Counted from the stretch's first letter, positions 51,661 to 64,000 are shown. The stretch: DNA of 64,000 nt from Aromatoleum tolulyticum (GCF_900156155.1 NZ_FTMD01000008.1:124001-188000); one strand, 5' to 3'. Program-made: numbers and translations. Notes: generated by a model from the sequence alone, not told the origin.

Positions 51661-51831
51661 GGCCGGCCCGGCGTCCGCGCGGATCGATGGGCGCAGGACG
51701 CCGCAGGTCGGCCGCGGGGCGGTGAAGGTTCCGCGGGCAAAATGAGCCGCCTCGACAGCGGCGGATCGGCGGTCTAGGCTGAGTCGGGTGCGGCCCTTTC
51801 GTCGCCGTGCCGTTTGCGGTGGGGATGCAGC

Positions 51832-52263
51832 ATGCCGACACCAGCCTCCGATCCTTCACCCAAGGTGGTCGCGCTGCGGCCCGACCGGGAAGTCCTCACG
51901 CGACAGCGGCTGCCTTATTTCGTCGGGATCTCGGGCGAGACGGCCGGCAGCCGCGGGCTGTCCATGCACATGGTGGTGATTCCGCCGGGCGGGGTTGCGG
52001 CGCCGCATCGGCACCGCGGTTACGAGACGGCGATCTATGTGCTCGAAGGTCGCGTCGAGACGCGCTTCGGGCCCGGTCTGCGCGAGCGGGTCGTGAGCAG
52101 CGCGGGGGAGTTCCTGTTCATCCCGCCGGACGTCCCGCACCAGGCCTTCAATCTCAGCGACACCGACCCGGCACGGGCGATCGTCGCGCGCAACGATCCT
52201 GCGGAGCAGGAGAACGTCGTGCCCTACGACCCCGCCGAAGATCCCCGCGCGGGCAGCGGCTGA
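51832..52263 (+). CDS. cupin-domain protein
   Basis: 143 residues from the ATG at 51832, with TGGGGA upstream. The two cupin motifs are clear: 'PPGGVAAPHRHRGYETAIYV' (about residues 49-68; His-x-His and Glu metal ligands) and 'AGEFLFIPPDVPHQAFNLSD' (about 91-110). This single-domain beta barrel probably holds a divalent metal. Substrate and reaction are open; many such proteins are dioxygenases, isomerases or sensors. It stands alone between DUF2889 and the peptide-modification locus. Confidence 0.85.
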   Translation: MPTPASDPSPKVVALRPDREVLTRQRLPYFVGISGETAGSRGLSMHMVVIPPGGVAAPHRHRGYETAIYVLEGRVETRFGPGLRERVVSSAGEFLFIPPDVPHQAFNLSDTDPARAIVARNDPAEQENVVPYDPAEDPRAGSG

Positions 52264-52403
52264 ACCGGTTCCGGGCCGGCCGGCGGGCCGTCGCCGCAGT
52301 GCGGGGCGCAGTGCGGGCAATTCTTTCCTACGATAAGGTCTACCCACCCGTGAGGGGCCGGATAGGGCTGCGGCGCCTCCGGGCGGCGGAAGGCTGCATC
52401 GTG

Positions 52404-52536
52404 GTGCATAGTATGGCGATGCACATTGAATGGGCGGCGTTTGCACCGCCGTAGTGCGGCCGCGTGTGAAATTCGCTGGAGCGGCACGGAATGGTGCTTT
52501 GCCTGTGGGGAATTTCACCCTGGCATGGTCTTCGCT
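52404..52536 (+). promoter_or_regulatory. sigma-54-like promoter with upstream palindrome, Anbu locus
   Basis: TGGCATGGTCTTCGCT (52521-52536) has GG-N10-GC spacing as in -24/-12 promoters, with TCGC in place of the usual TTGC, 35 bases before the first ATG. An inverted repeat GTGCAT-N9-ATGCAC (52404-52424) lies about 100 bases upstream, a normal distance for an enhancer-binding activator. The half-sites resemble NtrC sites but the spacing is two bases longer. The 52264-52570 gap has no gene. Confidence 0.4.
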
Positions 52537-52570
52537 GATGTCCGATGAATCGCAACCGGATCGAATCATC

Positions 52571-54007
52571 ATGACGACGCTGTTTTTCGACGAAATGCAC
52601 GACGGGGACGCGACGACGCGCCCGCACTACCTTCCGTTCGAAACCTGGGCTCGCGGGCTGTCGCCGGATGTGATGGCGCGCAAGCGGGCGGAGGCGGACC
52701 TCGCGTTCCGCCGCCTGGGCATCACCTTCGCCGTGTATGGCGAGGAAGCCGGCACCGAGCGGCTGATTCCCTTCGACACCATCCCGCGCATCATCCCCAA
52801 TGCGGAATGGAAGACGCTGCGCGCCGGGTTGAAGCAGCGCGTGAAGGCGTTGAACATGTTCCTGGGCGACATCTACAACGGCCAGGACATCCTGCGTGCA
52901 GGCCGCATCCCGGCCGACGAGGTGCTCGACAACGCGCAGTTCCGTCCGGAGATGAGGGGCTTCAAGGTGCCCAACGGCATCTACGCGCATATCGCGGGCG
53001 TGGACATCGTGCGCGCGGGGGCGGGGGAGTTCTACGTGCTGGAGGACAACCTGCGCGTGCCCTCGGGCGTGTCCTACATGCTGGAGAACCGCAAGATGAT
53101 GATGCGGCTGTTCCCCGAGCTGTTCGCGCAGCAGAAGATCGCGCCGGTGGAGCACTACCCGGACCTGCTGCTGGAGACGCTGCGCGCGGTGGCGCCGGCC
53201 GGCGTGGATGATCCGACCGTGGTCGTGATGACGCCGGGGGCATTCAACTCGGCCTACTTCGAGCACTCCTTCCTCGCCCAGCAGATGGGCGTGGAGCTCG
53301 TCGAAGGCCGCGACCTCTTCATCGACCACGACGCCGTCTATATGCGCACGACCTGCGGTCCGAAGCGCGTGGATGTGATCTACCGCCGCATCGACGACGA
53401 CTTCCTCGATCCGCAGGTCTTCCGCGCGGATTCGATGCTGGGCGTGCCGGGGCTGCTGAAGGCCTACCGCGCCGGGCGCGTGACGCTGTGCAACGCGATC
53501 GGCACCGGCGTCGCCGACGACAAGTCGATCTACCCCTACGTCGGCGAGATGGTGCGCTTCTACCTCGGCGAGGAGCCGATCCTCAACAACGTGCCGACCT
53601 GGCGCTGCCGCGAGAAGGACGACCTGCGCTACGTGCTGGCTCATCTGCCGGAACTGGTCGTGAAGGAGGTGCATGGCGCCGGCGGTTACGGCATGCTGGT
53701 CGGGCCGGCCGCGACGAAGGCCGAGATCGAGCAGTTCCGCGCGGTGCTCGTCGCGCATCCGGACAAGTACATCGCGCAGCCGACGCTGGCGCTGTCGACC
53801 TGTCCGACCTATGTCGACAGCGGCATCGCGCCGCGCCACATCGACCTGCGGCCTTTCGTGCTGTCGGGCAAGGAGGTTTCGCTGGTGCCGGGCGGGCTCA
53901 CGCGCGTCGCGCTGCGCGAGGGCTCGCTGGTGGTCAATTCCTCGCAAGGCGGCGGGACCAAGGACACCTGGGTGCTGGAGAACGGCCATGCCGAACCGCA
54001 CCGCTGA
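52571..54007 (+). CDS. circularly permuted ATP-grasp protein
   Basis: 478 residues from the ATG at 52571; an ATG at 52538 is in frame but would lie upstream of the predicted transcript start. Signatures of the circularly permuted ATP-grasp family (DUF404/DUF407) include 'LFPELFAQQKIAPVEHYPDL', 'GAFNSAYFEHSFLAQQMGVE', 'VIYRRIDDDFLDPQVFRADS' and, near the end, 'LVPGGLTRVALREGSLVVNS'. Such enzymes are predicted carboxylate-amine ligases that may make small peptides. It begins a six-gene row with alpha-E, Anbu and transglutaminase proteins. The reaction has not been shown for the family as far as I know. Confidence 0.93.
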   Translation: MTTLFFDEMHDGDATTRPHYLPFETWARGLSPDVMARKRAEADLAFRRLGITFAVYGEEAGTERLIPFDTIPRIIPNAEWKTLRAGLKQRVKALNMFLGDIYNGQDILRAGRIPADEVLDNAQFRPEMRGFKVPNGIYAHIAGVDIVRAGAGEFYVLEDNLRVPSGVSYMLENRKMMMRLFPELFAQQKIAPVEHYPDLLLETLRAVAPAGVDDPTVVVMTPGAFNSAYFEHSFLAQQMGVELVEGRDLFIDHDAVYMRTTCGPKRVDVIYRRIDDDFLDPQVFRADSMLGVPGLLKAYRAGRVTLCNAIGTGVADDKSIYPYVGEMVRFYLGEEPILNNVPTWRCREKDDLRYVLAHLPELVVKEVHGAGGYGMLVGPAATKAEIEQFRAVLVAHPDKYIAQPTLALSTCPTYVDSGIAPRHIDLRPFVLSGKEVSLVPGGLTRVALREGSLVVNSSQGGGTKDTWVLENGHAEPHR

Positions 54008-54058
54008 GTCCTCCCGCCTTCGCCCCCCGACCACGACCGCCGCGCCGGAGCCCGCATC

Positions 54059-55012
54059 ATGCTGAGCCGCACCGCCGATCACCTCTACTGGATGGCCCGT
54101 TATTCCGAACGCGCGGAAAACCTCGCGCGCCTGCTGGACGTCAATTATCAGATGTCGCTCGTGCCGCACGACGCCGAGACCGAGCGCAGCAGCTGGAACG
54201 CGATCATCGCGCTGAACAGTCTCGAATACGCCTACGCGAAGCGGCACGACGAGGTCACTGCGACCAAAGTGCTGCACTTCATGCTGCGCGACGAGACGCA
54301 TCCGTCGTCGATCTACAGCTGCCTGCGCGCGGCGCGCGAGAACGCCCACGCGGTGCGTGGCACGCTCACGGCCGAGATGTGGGAGACGATCAACGAGACC
54401 TGGCTGCAGCTGCGCGACCAGAGCTTTGCCGAGATCCATGCCGGCGGGATCGCCGCCTTCTTCGACTGGGTGAAGCAGCGCGCCTCGCTGCTGCGCGGTG
54501 CGATGTTCGGCACGATGCTGCGCGACGAGGCCTTCCAGTTCATCCGCCTGGGGGCCCTGCTCGAGCGCGCCGACAACACCGCACGCATCCTCGATGTGAA
54601 GTACCACAGCCTCGCCGGCGCGCAGCAGAGCCAGGGGGACGACCTCGTCGATGCCAACGATTTCTACCATTGGGGCGCGCTGCTGCGCTCGGTGTCGGCC
54701 TTCGAGGTGTATCGCAAGGTTTATCGCGACGTGATCACGCCCGAGCGCGTCGCCGAACTGCTGATCCTGCGCGAGGACCTGCCGCGTGCGCTGCATTCGT
54801 GCATGGGGGGGATCGTCAGGGTCCTCGAAAAGGTGCGCAACAGCCGCTCCGACGAGACGGTGCGCCGCGCCGGCCAGCTGTACGCGACGCTGCGCTACGG
54901 CCGCATGGACGACATCTTCGAGCGCGGGCTGCACGCGTGGCTGGACGCCTTCATCGATTCGATCGGTGATCTGAGCGTGCGGATCAGCGAGGACTTCCTC
55001 GTCGGCGCCTGA
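54059..55012 (+). CDS. alpha-E domain protein
   Basis: 317 residues. It is an all-helical protein with the family opening 'LSRTADHLYWMARYSERAEN' (residues 2-21) and repeated conserved Glu/Arg helices ('HFMLRDETHPSSIYSCLRAA' near 80-99, 'AEMWETINETWLQLRD'). Alpha-E proteins occur almost only beside circularly permuted ATP-grasp and transglutaminase genes and are thought to act with them in peptide synthesis or cleavage. It follows the ATP-grasp gene by 51 bases. The same two domains appear fused downstream. Confidence 0.92.
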   Translation: MLSRTADHLYWMARYSERAENLARLLDVNYQMSLVPHDAETERSSWNAIIALNSLEYAYAKRHDEVTATKVLHFMLRDETHPSSIYSCLRAARENAHAVRGTLTAEMWETINETWLQLRDQSFAEIHAGGIAAFFDWVKQRASLLRGAMFGTMLRDEAFQFIRLGALLERADNTARILDVKYHSLAGAQQSQGDDLVDANDFYHWGALLRSVSAFEVYRKVYRDVITPERVAELLILREDLPRALHSCMGGIVRVLEKVRNSRSDETVRRAGQLYATLRYGRMDDIFERGLHAWLDAFIDSIGDLSVRISEDFLVGA

Positions 55013-55083
55013 GCCGGGCGGGCGAAGCATATGACACGCCGCGGCGGGTGCCTTCCAGCCGCAGCACCGAACGAGCAATTGCC

Positions 55084-55812
55084 ATGACCTACTGTGTTGC
55101 GATGCGCCTCGAAAAGGGGCTGGTATTCCTCTCCGACTCGCGCACCAACGCGGGCGTCGACCACATCAACACGTTCCGCAAGATGCGCGTCTGGCAGCGG
55201 CCGGGCGAGCGCGTGGTCGTGATGTGCACGTCGGGCAACCTGTCGGTGAGCCAGTCGGTCGTGAACATCATCAGCGAGCGGCTCGCACTCACCGATTCGG
55301 CGAACCTCTTCAATGCGCCGAACATGTTCGAGGTCGCGCGCCACGTCGGCGACGTCGTGCGCGAGGTGCACCGGCGCGATGCGGACGCCATGCACGAGTT
55401 CGGCGTCGAGTTCAACGCCTCGCTGATCGTGGGCGGCCAGATCTACGGCGAGGCGCCGCGGCTCTTCAACGTCTATGCCGCAGGCAACTTCATCGAAGCC
55501 ACCGAGGACACCCCCTACATCCAGATCGGCGAATCGAAGTACGGCAAGCCGATCATAGACCGCGTGCTGCGCTACGGCTCCACGCTCGCCGACGCGGCCA
55601 AGTGCGCGCTGGTGTCGATGGATTCGACGATCCGCTCGAATCTGTCGGTCGGCCTGCCGCTCGACCTGTGCGTCATCGAGCGCGACGCGCTGACCGTCAA
55701 GTCGCACGTCTCGGTCAACCTGGATCACGCCTACTACGCGCAGATCCGCAGCCAGTGGGGCGAGCGGTTGCGCGAGGCCTTCGCCGAGCTGCCGAACCCG
55801 GACTGGCTCTGA
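55084..55812 (+). CDS. Anbu, proteasome-like peptidase
   Basis: 242 residues from the ATG at 55084. After loss of Met the N-terminus is Thr ('TYCVAMRLEKGLVFLSDSRT'), the catalytic nucleophile of the proteasome/HslV fold. 'DSRTNAGVDHINTFRKMRVW' carries the conserved Asp and Lys positions, and 'VVVMCTSGNLSVSQSVVNII' follows. Anbu is the ancestral beta-subunit-type peptidase that assembles as open rings in bacteria lacking a proteasome. Its gene neighbours (ATP-grasp, alpha-E, transglutaminase) are the typical Anbu context. Its substrate is unknown; one proposal is peptide products of the neighbouring ligases. Confidence 0.95.
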   Translation: MTYCVAMRLEKGLVFLSDSRTNAGVDHINTFRKMRVWQRPGERVVVMCTSGNLSVSQSVVNIISERLALTDSANLFNAPNMFEVARHVGDVVREVHRRDADAMHEFGVEFNASLIVGGQIYGEAPRLFNVYAAGNFIEATEDTPYIQIGESKYGKPIIDRVLRYGSTLADAAKCALVSMDSTIRSNLSVGLPLDLCVIERDALTVKSHVSVNLDHAYYAQIRSQWGERLREAFAELPNPDWL

Positions 55813-55918
55813 GCACGCCGCGTCGCCGCGGTCCGCCTGGCGCCCGCAACCGGATCGCATCCCCGAACGTCGCCGGCGGCTTGTCCGGCGACGCCCCGAC
55901 AATTAGCGGAGACCCAGC

Positions 55919-59263
<3,345 letters not shown>

Positions 59264-59271
59264 TACCGACG

Positions 59272-61887
59272 ATGCCGCACCAGCTGCTCTCGCTCTACGC
59301 CCGCCAGTCCGGCCGCTACGATGAAATGCTGGCGGACGCGGAGCGTTTGCGGCCGCACTGGCAGCCGCTGTTCGACGCGCTCGACGCCTCGACGCCCGAC
59401 CAGATGCGCGCGCGCCAGGCCTTCGTCACCGAGCGCATCCGCGAGAACGGCACGACCTACAACGTTTATGCCGATGCGCAGGGAACCGACCGGCCGTGGA
59501 CCCTCGATCCGCTGCCCTTCATCCTCCCCGCCGACGAGTGGGCGCAGATCGACGCCGCCGTCGCGCAGCGCGCGGACCTGCTGGATCAGGTGCTGGCCGA
59601 CCTCTACGGCCCGCAGAACCTGATCCGCAGCGGTGCGCTGCCTGCCGCGCTGGTCTACGGCCATAACGGCTTCCTGTGGCCCTGCCTGGGCACTCGCCCG
59701 CCCTCGGGCCACTTCCTGCACGTCTATGCCGCCGACCTCGCGCGCTCGCCCGACGGCCGCTGGTGGGTCATCGCCGACCGCGCGCAGGGCCCCTCGGGCG
59801 CCGGCTACGCGCTAGAAAACCGCCTGATCGTCTCGCGCCTGTTCCCGGAACTGTTCCGCGACCAGCGCGTGCATCACCTCGCGGACTTCTTCCGCCACCT
59901 GCAGGACAGCCTCGCGCGCTGGGCTCCCGTCGATCACGGCGAAACGCCATTCGTCGTGCTGCTCACGCCCGGGCCCTACAACGAGACCTACTTCGAGCAG
60001 TCCTATCTTGCGCGCTATCTCGGTGTCCCGCTCGTCGAAGGCCAGGACCTCACCGTGCGCGGCGACACCGTGTATCTGAAGACGCTCGCCGGGCTCAAGC
60101 GCGTCCACGTGATCCTGCGCCGGCTCGACGACGACTACGCCGACCCGCTCGAGCTGCGCGGCGAATCCTCGCTCGGCGTGCCCGGCCTCGTCGAGGCGGC
60201 GCGCGCCGGCCGCGTGCTCGTCGCCAATGCGCTGGGCAGCGGCGTGCTGGAATCCTCGGGCCTGCTCGCCTTCCTGCCCAAGCTCGCCGAACACCTCCTC
60301 GGCGAGCCGCTCGCGATGCCAGCGGTCGCCAGCTGGTGGTGCGGCGAAGCCCCCGCGCTCGACTACGTCATCGAGCATCTCGCCGAACTCGTCATCAAGC
60401 CCGCCTATCCCTCGCAACGCCTGCAGCCGGTGTTCGGGCGCGATCTCGACGCCCGCGGGCGGGCGCATTGGACCGAACGCCTGCGCCATCGCCCGCACGC
60501 CTACGTCGGGCAGGAACTGGTCGAGCTGTCGCAGGCACCGGTGATGCCCGACTCCGGCAGCTCGACCCTCGACCGCCGCGTCGTCGCGCGTGCGATCGGC
60601 GTGCGCGTCTATGCGGTCGTCACGCCCGAGGGCTGGCGCGTGATGCCCGGCGGCCTCACGCGCGTCTCCGCCAGCAGCGATATCGACATCCTGTCCATGC
60701 AGCGCGGCGGGTCGTCGAAGGACACCTGGGTCCTGTCCGAGGTGCCGGTGAGCCAGTTCAGCCTGCTCAAGGGCGAGCTCGGCGCCGGCGACATCGTGCG
60801 CGCCGGCCCCGAGATCGCCAGCCGCACCGCGGAGAACCTGTTCTGGCTCGGCCGCTACGCCGAGCGCGTCGAAAACAGTGCCCGGCTGCTGCGCTTCGCC
60901 TGCGACCGGCTCAACGAGGAAGGCGAGGTGGCCACCGGTGCGGCAGTGCTCGGGGGAGCGGCGTTCGGCGGCGCTGGGGGCGATGTCCTCGGCGAACCGG
61001 GCGTCCTCGTCACCGCCGTCGGCTACTGCGAACTCTTCGGGCTGCTCCCGTCCGCGAAGGACCGGTCCGTGGCGCGCCGCCTGGTCGAAGGAGCGCTCGA
61101 CGAGAACGGCCCCGCCAGCCTCGCCACCAACCTGCGCCGCGCCGTGTGGGCCGCGACCCAGGTGCGCGACCGCCTGTCGCTCGACCACTGGCACTCCCTC
61201 AACCGCCTGCACGACATCCTGCGCCGGCAGCGCCCCGAGGGCAGCGCGCCGGCAGACATCGCGACGCTGCCCTCGACGCTCGACCGTGTGCTGCTCGCGT
61301 GCATCTCGCTATCGGGCTTCGCGATGGACGAGATGATGCGCGACAGCGGCTGGCGCTTCCTGATCCTCGGCCGCCGCATCGAGCGCCTGCAATGCCGCAG
61401 CCGCATCGTTGCGCATTTCCTCGAGGCCTGCGGCGGCCAGCCGGCCGGCGTCGATGCCTTGCTCGAACTGGCCGACTGCGCCGAAGCCTATCGCCAGCGC
61501 TACCTGCGCACGCCAGACATCCTGCCGACGCTGGATCTCGTCGTGTTCGACGCCGACCACCCCCATTCGGTGGCGTTCCAGACCGACATGCTGCTGCGCT
61601 CACTTGACTCGCTGCAGCGCGAATTTTCCGCATCCCCGGCGGGCGACTACGGCATTACCGCGTTCCGCGACGCAGTGGCGGCGCTGAACGCCTTCTCGCT
61701 GCACGATCTCGAAACGGGGCGCCCGGGCGGCGGCGCCGTGCTGCAACGCTGCGCCAACTGCGCCGGCTGCAAGGATCTCGCGCGCCTGCTGCGGGTCGTT
61801 CACGACGCCTCGGCGACGCTGTCCAACCGCATCGCCGAACGCTTCTTCACCCACGTCCTTCCCGCCGCGCGGGTGCTCTCGGCCTGA
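59272..61887 (+). CDS. fusion of circularly permuted ATP-grasp and alpha-E domains
   Basis: 871 residues from the ATG at 59272, eight bases after the previous stop. Residues 1 to about 510 are ATP-grasp ('LFPELFRDQRVHHLADFFRH', 'GPYNETYFEQSYLARYLGVP', 'VILRRLDDDYADPLELRGES', 'MPGGLTRVSASSDIDILSMQ'). From about 518 ('RTAENLFWLGRYAERVENSA') to the end it is an alpha-E protein. This is the fused version of the two separate genes at 52571 and 54059, so the locus has two ligase/alpha-E sets. An extra Gly/Ala loop near residues 555-575 interrupts the alpha-E part. Confidence 0.92.
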   Translation: MPHQLLSLYARQSGRYDEMLADAERLRPHWQPLFDALDASTPDQMRARQAFVTERIRENGTTYNVYADAQGTDRPWTLDPLPFILPADEWAQIDAAVAQRADLLDQVLADLYGPQNLIRSGALPAALVYGHNGFLWPCLGTRPPSGHFLHVYAADLARSPDGRWWVIADRAQGPSGAGYALENRLIVSRLFPELFRDQRVHHLADFFRHLQDSLARWAPVDHGETPFVVLLTPGPYNETYFEQSYLARYLGVPLVEGQDLTVRGDTVYLKTLAGLKRVHVILRRLDDDYADPLELRGESSLGVPGLVEAARAGRVLVANALGSGVLESSGLLAFLPKLAEHLLGEPLAMPAVASWWCGEAPALDYVIEHLAELVIKPAYPSQRLQPVFGRDLDARGRAHWTERLRHRPHAYVGQELVELSQAPVMPDSGSSTLDRRVVARAIGVRVYAVVTPEGWRVMPGGLTRVSASSDIDILSMQRGGSSKDTWVLSEVPVSQFSLLKGELGAGDIVRAGPEIASRTAENLFWLGRYAERVENSARLLRFACDRLNEEGEVATGAAVLGGAAFGGAGGDVLGEPGVLVTAVGYCELFGLLPSAKDRSVARRLVEGALDENGPASLATNLRRAVWAATQVRDRLSLDHWHSLNRLHDILRRQRPEGSAPADIATLPSTLDRVLLACISLSGFAMDEMMRDSGWRFLILGRRIERLQCRSRIVAHFLEACGGQPAGVDALLELADCAEAYRQRYLRTPDILPTLDLVVFDADHPHSVAFQTDMLLRSLDSLQREFSASPAGDYGITAFRDAVAALNAFSLHDLETGRPGGGAVLQRCANCAGCKDLARLLRVVHDASATLSNRIAERFFTHVLPAARVLSA

Positions 61888-61889
61888 AC

Positions 61890-62819
61890 ATGCGCTACCA
61901 CGTCCAGCACACCACCGAATACCAGTACGCGCAGCCGGTGCAGACGGCCCGTCACCTGCTGCACCTCGTCCCGCAGCCGCTGCCCTGGCAGGCGCTCGAA
62001 CTGCAGTCCTTGCGCATCGAACCCGAACCGACGACGCACGCGCGCAGTGCAGATCCGTTCGGCAACCCGGTCGACCGCGTCGAGTTCGCCGCTTCGCACG
62101 ACCACCTGCGCGTCGAGAGCGAACTGATCGTCGCCGTCGGCGAACGCCCCTGGCTCGCCATGGCGAGCGACGGCCCAGCGTGGGAGCAGGTGCGCGACGC
62201 CCTCGACTACCATGCCGCCCCGCTCGGCGATGCCATTGCCGACGCCCAGCGCATGCGCTTCGAATCGCCCGGCGTGCGCGTCAAGCGCGAACTCGAAGAC
62301 TACGCAGCCCCCTCGTTCGGGGCCGGCCGCCCGGTGATCGATGCCGCCCGCGATCTCATGCGCCGCATCCACGCCGAGTTCCGCTACGATCCCGAAGCCA
62401 CCGAGGTCGGCACCTCCGTCGTCGAGGTGCTGGAAAACAAACACGGCGTCTGCCAGGACTTTGCCCACCTCATGATCGGCTGCCTGCGCTCACGCGGGCT
62501 TGCCGCACGCTACGTCTCCGGTTACCTGCGCACCGACCCTTTGCCGGGGCAGGCACGGATGACGGGCAGCGATGCATCGCACGCCTGGGTCGCCATGTTC
62601 GTCCCCGAAGCCGGCTGGATCGAATTCGACCCCACCAACGACTGCCTCGCAGACGAACGCCACATCGTCATTGCCTGGGGCCGCGATTTCGGCGACGTGT
62701 CCCCTCTCCGTGGCGTCATCCAGGGCGGCGGCGAGCACACACTGAAGGTCGGCGTCACGGTCATGCCCGAGGGCGACGGGGTCAAATTCACTTCCGATCA
62801 GAACCGCGGCGCCGCCTGA
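61890..62819 (+). CDS. transglutaminase-like cysteine protease
   Basis: 309 residues, starting two bases after the fusion gene's stop. The N-terminal beta domain ('YHVQHTTEYQYAQPVQTARH') is the usual partner of these transglutaminases. The catalytic triad is C188 ('HGVCQDFAHL'), H231 ('SHAWVAMF') and D247 ('IEFDPTND'). It may cleave or crosslink peptides made by the ATP-grasp enzymes. It is the last gene of the row; a 44-base gap separates it from the convergent gene at the right edge. Confidence 0.93.
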   Translation: MRYHVQHTTEYQYAQPVQTARHLLHLVPQPLPWQALELQSLRIEPEPTTHARSADPFGNPVDRVEFAASHDHLRVESELIVAVGERPWLAMASDGPAWEQVRDALDYHAAPLGDAIADAQRMRFESPGVRVKRELEDYAAPSFGAGRPVIDAARDLMRRIHAEFRYDPEATEVGTSVVEVLENKHGVCQDFAHLMIGCLRSRGLAARYVSGYLRTDPLPGQARMTGSDASHAWVAMFVPEAGWIEFDPTNDCLADERHIVIAWGRDFGDVSPLRGVIQGGGEHTLKVGVTVMPEGDGVKFTSDQNRGAA

Positions 62820-62863
62820 TCCGGCGACCACCGCCAGCAGGTCCCGTTGCGAAGGGTGAGGCG

Positions 62864-64000
62864 TCAGCGCCGGGAAGTGTCGCCGTAGGCCAGCGCGAAA
62901 GCCTCGCGCCAATGAGGCTGCCAAGTATTGCCAGCAAGCAGCCAGAAGCCTTCGTGGTAGCGCAGTGCTTCCGGTCCGCCGTTCAGCAGGTCGGCCAGGG
63001 GCAGGCGTGCCGGGAGCGTTTTCACGTCCTCCCGCCACCAGTCGTCGCCCACCTGCCGATAATCGATGCTGTCGCCGGACCAGGTCTCGAAAATCGGCAT
63101 GCAGCCCAAGGAGATTTCGGAGTAGATCAGGCGTCGGTCGCAATCGACGAGCCGCGCCTTCCACGCGGTATCGCGGTAGTCGGGATGGCCTCGCGGGACG
63201 CGGTTGGTGACCACGAGATAGCGACCGTCTTCCGACCAGATCATGCCGACCCCCAGCTCCTCCAGACAGATGCCGTCGGAAGTGATGGCCCGGGCCTGGT
63301 AGCGGCAGCATTGCGCGCGGTCGTAGTCGTCCTGATACTCGTTGCGGGCGCCGAACACGAAGACCGATCTGCCTCCGGACGGTGCGTGGTAGTGGAAATC
63401 GAATGCGGCGTTGGGGTAGGGAGGGCGCGTCAGGACCACCTGCTTGGACAGGGGGCCAATGAGCTGCTCGCCGCCGTCATCGATGCGGAAGCGCAGGCCT
63501 TCCGTGAGTAGCCATTCCCCCAGCAGGCTGCCGTCCGCCTCGGGGCGGGGCGGCGGATCGACCGCTGCGAAGGGGTCGAAGCTGAAATGGATATCGGGTA
63601 CCTTCCCTACGACGATGCCCACCTGCAACTCGCCGCAGGCCCAGCCCAGGAGTTGCAGGCCGCAACCGCGGAAACCGGTTTCCATGCGCCGTCCGGTGAC
63701 GGTGTCGAGGACGAAGAAGCGGTCCGCTGCCTCGGCGCGGCTGCAATGAGGCTGCAGTGCCACATAGCGGCCGCAGTCGGACCAAAGGTGGAACAGGGCG
63801 ACGTCCTTGGCGGCGGCAGCGCCAGCCTCCACCCGATAGGGGCGCAGGCCGCCGCCGGTCCAGGGCTGCGGGGTGAAGTGCGCGACGGCCGTCGTCGGGG
63901 TGGTGCCGGGCGTGGGGCGGGACTCGAGCGTCGCGTCGTCGCCGCGCCCGCCCCATGACAGGCGGACGCGCACCCTCGCCTCCGCCTCTGCGAGTTCCCG
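62864..64000 (-). CDS. protein of unknown function with propeller-like repeats (N-terminus beyond right edge)
   Basis: A leftward frame of at least 369 residues, with a GTG at 63973 and no in-frame stop between there and the edge, so the true start may lie outside. Repeated motifs of the form W-S-x-G-R-Y-x-hydrophobic ('FHLWSDCGRYVALQPH' near residue 62-77; 'GMIWSEDGRYLVVTNRV' near 242-258) suggest beta-propeller blades. No signal or catalytic motif is visible in the part seen. It converges on the Anbu locus and is probably not part of it. Confidence 0.7.
   Translation of the reverse strand, partial: RELAEAEARVRVRLSWGGRGDDATLESRPTPGTTPTTAVAHFTPQPWTGGGLRPYRVEAGAAAAKDVALFHLWSDCGRYVALQPHCSRAEAADRFFVLDTVTGRRMETGFRGCGLQLLGWACGELQVGIVVGKVPDIHFSFDPFAAVDPPPRPEADGSLLGEWLLTEGLRFRIDDGGEQLIGPLSKQVVLTRPPYPNAAFDFHYHAPSGGRSVFVFGARNEYQDDYDRAQCCRYQARAITSDGICLEELGVGMIWSEDGRYLVVTNRVPRGHPDYRDTAWKARLVDCDRRLIYSEISLGCMPIFETWSGDSIDYRQVGDDWWREDVKTLPARLPLADLLNGGPEALRYHEGFWLLAGNTWQPHWREAFALAYGDTSRR

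Overview
The window is high-GC bacterial DNA. Its host genes (malate synthase G, a LysR regulator beside a haloacid-dehalogenase gene, a chemoreceptor with a hemerythrin tail, an Anbu peptidase locus) would fit a betaproteobacterium of the Azoarcus/Thauera type. That placement is an inference from gene content and composition; there is no marker gene here that proves it.

Layout. Bases 1-8930 are host: the 3' end of a probable TonB-dependent receptor gene, a nucleoside-recognition-domain membrane protein, a hotdog thioesterase, malate synthase G, a TauE/SafE exporter overlapping a type II haloacid dehalogenase, a divergent LysR regulator, a chemoreceptor-hemerythrin fusion, and a tRNA-Thr(CGT) with its own promoter and terminator. 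About 9.07-48.37 kb is a complete-looking transposable (Mu-type) prophage. About 48.4-64.0 kb is host again: a secreted APP1-type phosphatase, a YiiX-like cysteine hydrolase, a DUF2889 protein and a cupin, then a six-gene peptide-modification locus (circularly permuted ATP-grasp, alpha-E, Anbu peptidase, transglutaminase/DUF2126, a fused ATP-grasp/alpha-E protein, a second transglutaminase), and a partial gene at the right edge.

The prophage replicates by DDE transposition (MuA-like transposase with D306/D373/E413, MuB-like ATPase). Its leftward repressor faces a rightward early operon across five copies of an ATCGGAAC half-site. The early operon also carries RdgC, HU, a GemA-like protein and a Mor-like activator, and ends at a terminator near 21.26 kb. 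The late block has amidase and holin, Mu-type head genes (small and large terminase, DUF935 portal, head morphogenesis protein, gpG-like protein, protease with nested scaffold, decoration protein, major head protein, gp35/36/37-like proteins) and a tail with a tube protein and an 1157-residue tape measure but no sheath. That combination is a Mu-like head on a siphovirus tail, as in phages B3 and D3112.

The best candidates for something new are: a low-GC two-gene cassette (TPR-like plus HEPN-like protein) between the gpG-like gene and the protease; a probable toxin-fold nuclease domain at the C-terminus of the head morphogenesis protein; a 41-residue hydrophobic extension on the major head protein; a leftward membrane-protein gene buried in the late operon opposite a 32-residue membrane peptide; and a sigma-54-like promoter with an upstream palindrome in front of the Anbu locus. 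The exact prophage ends are not proven: I propose TGTCACG inverted ends at 9067 and 48366, but find no 5-bp target duplication.
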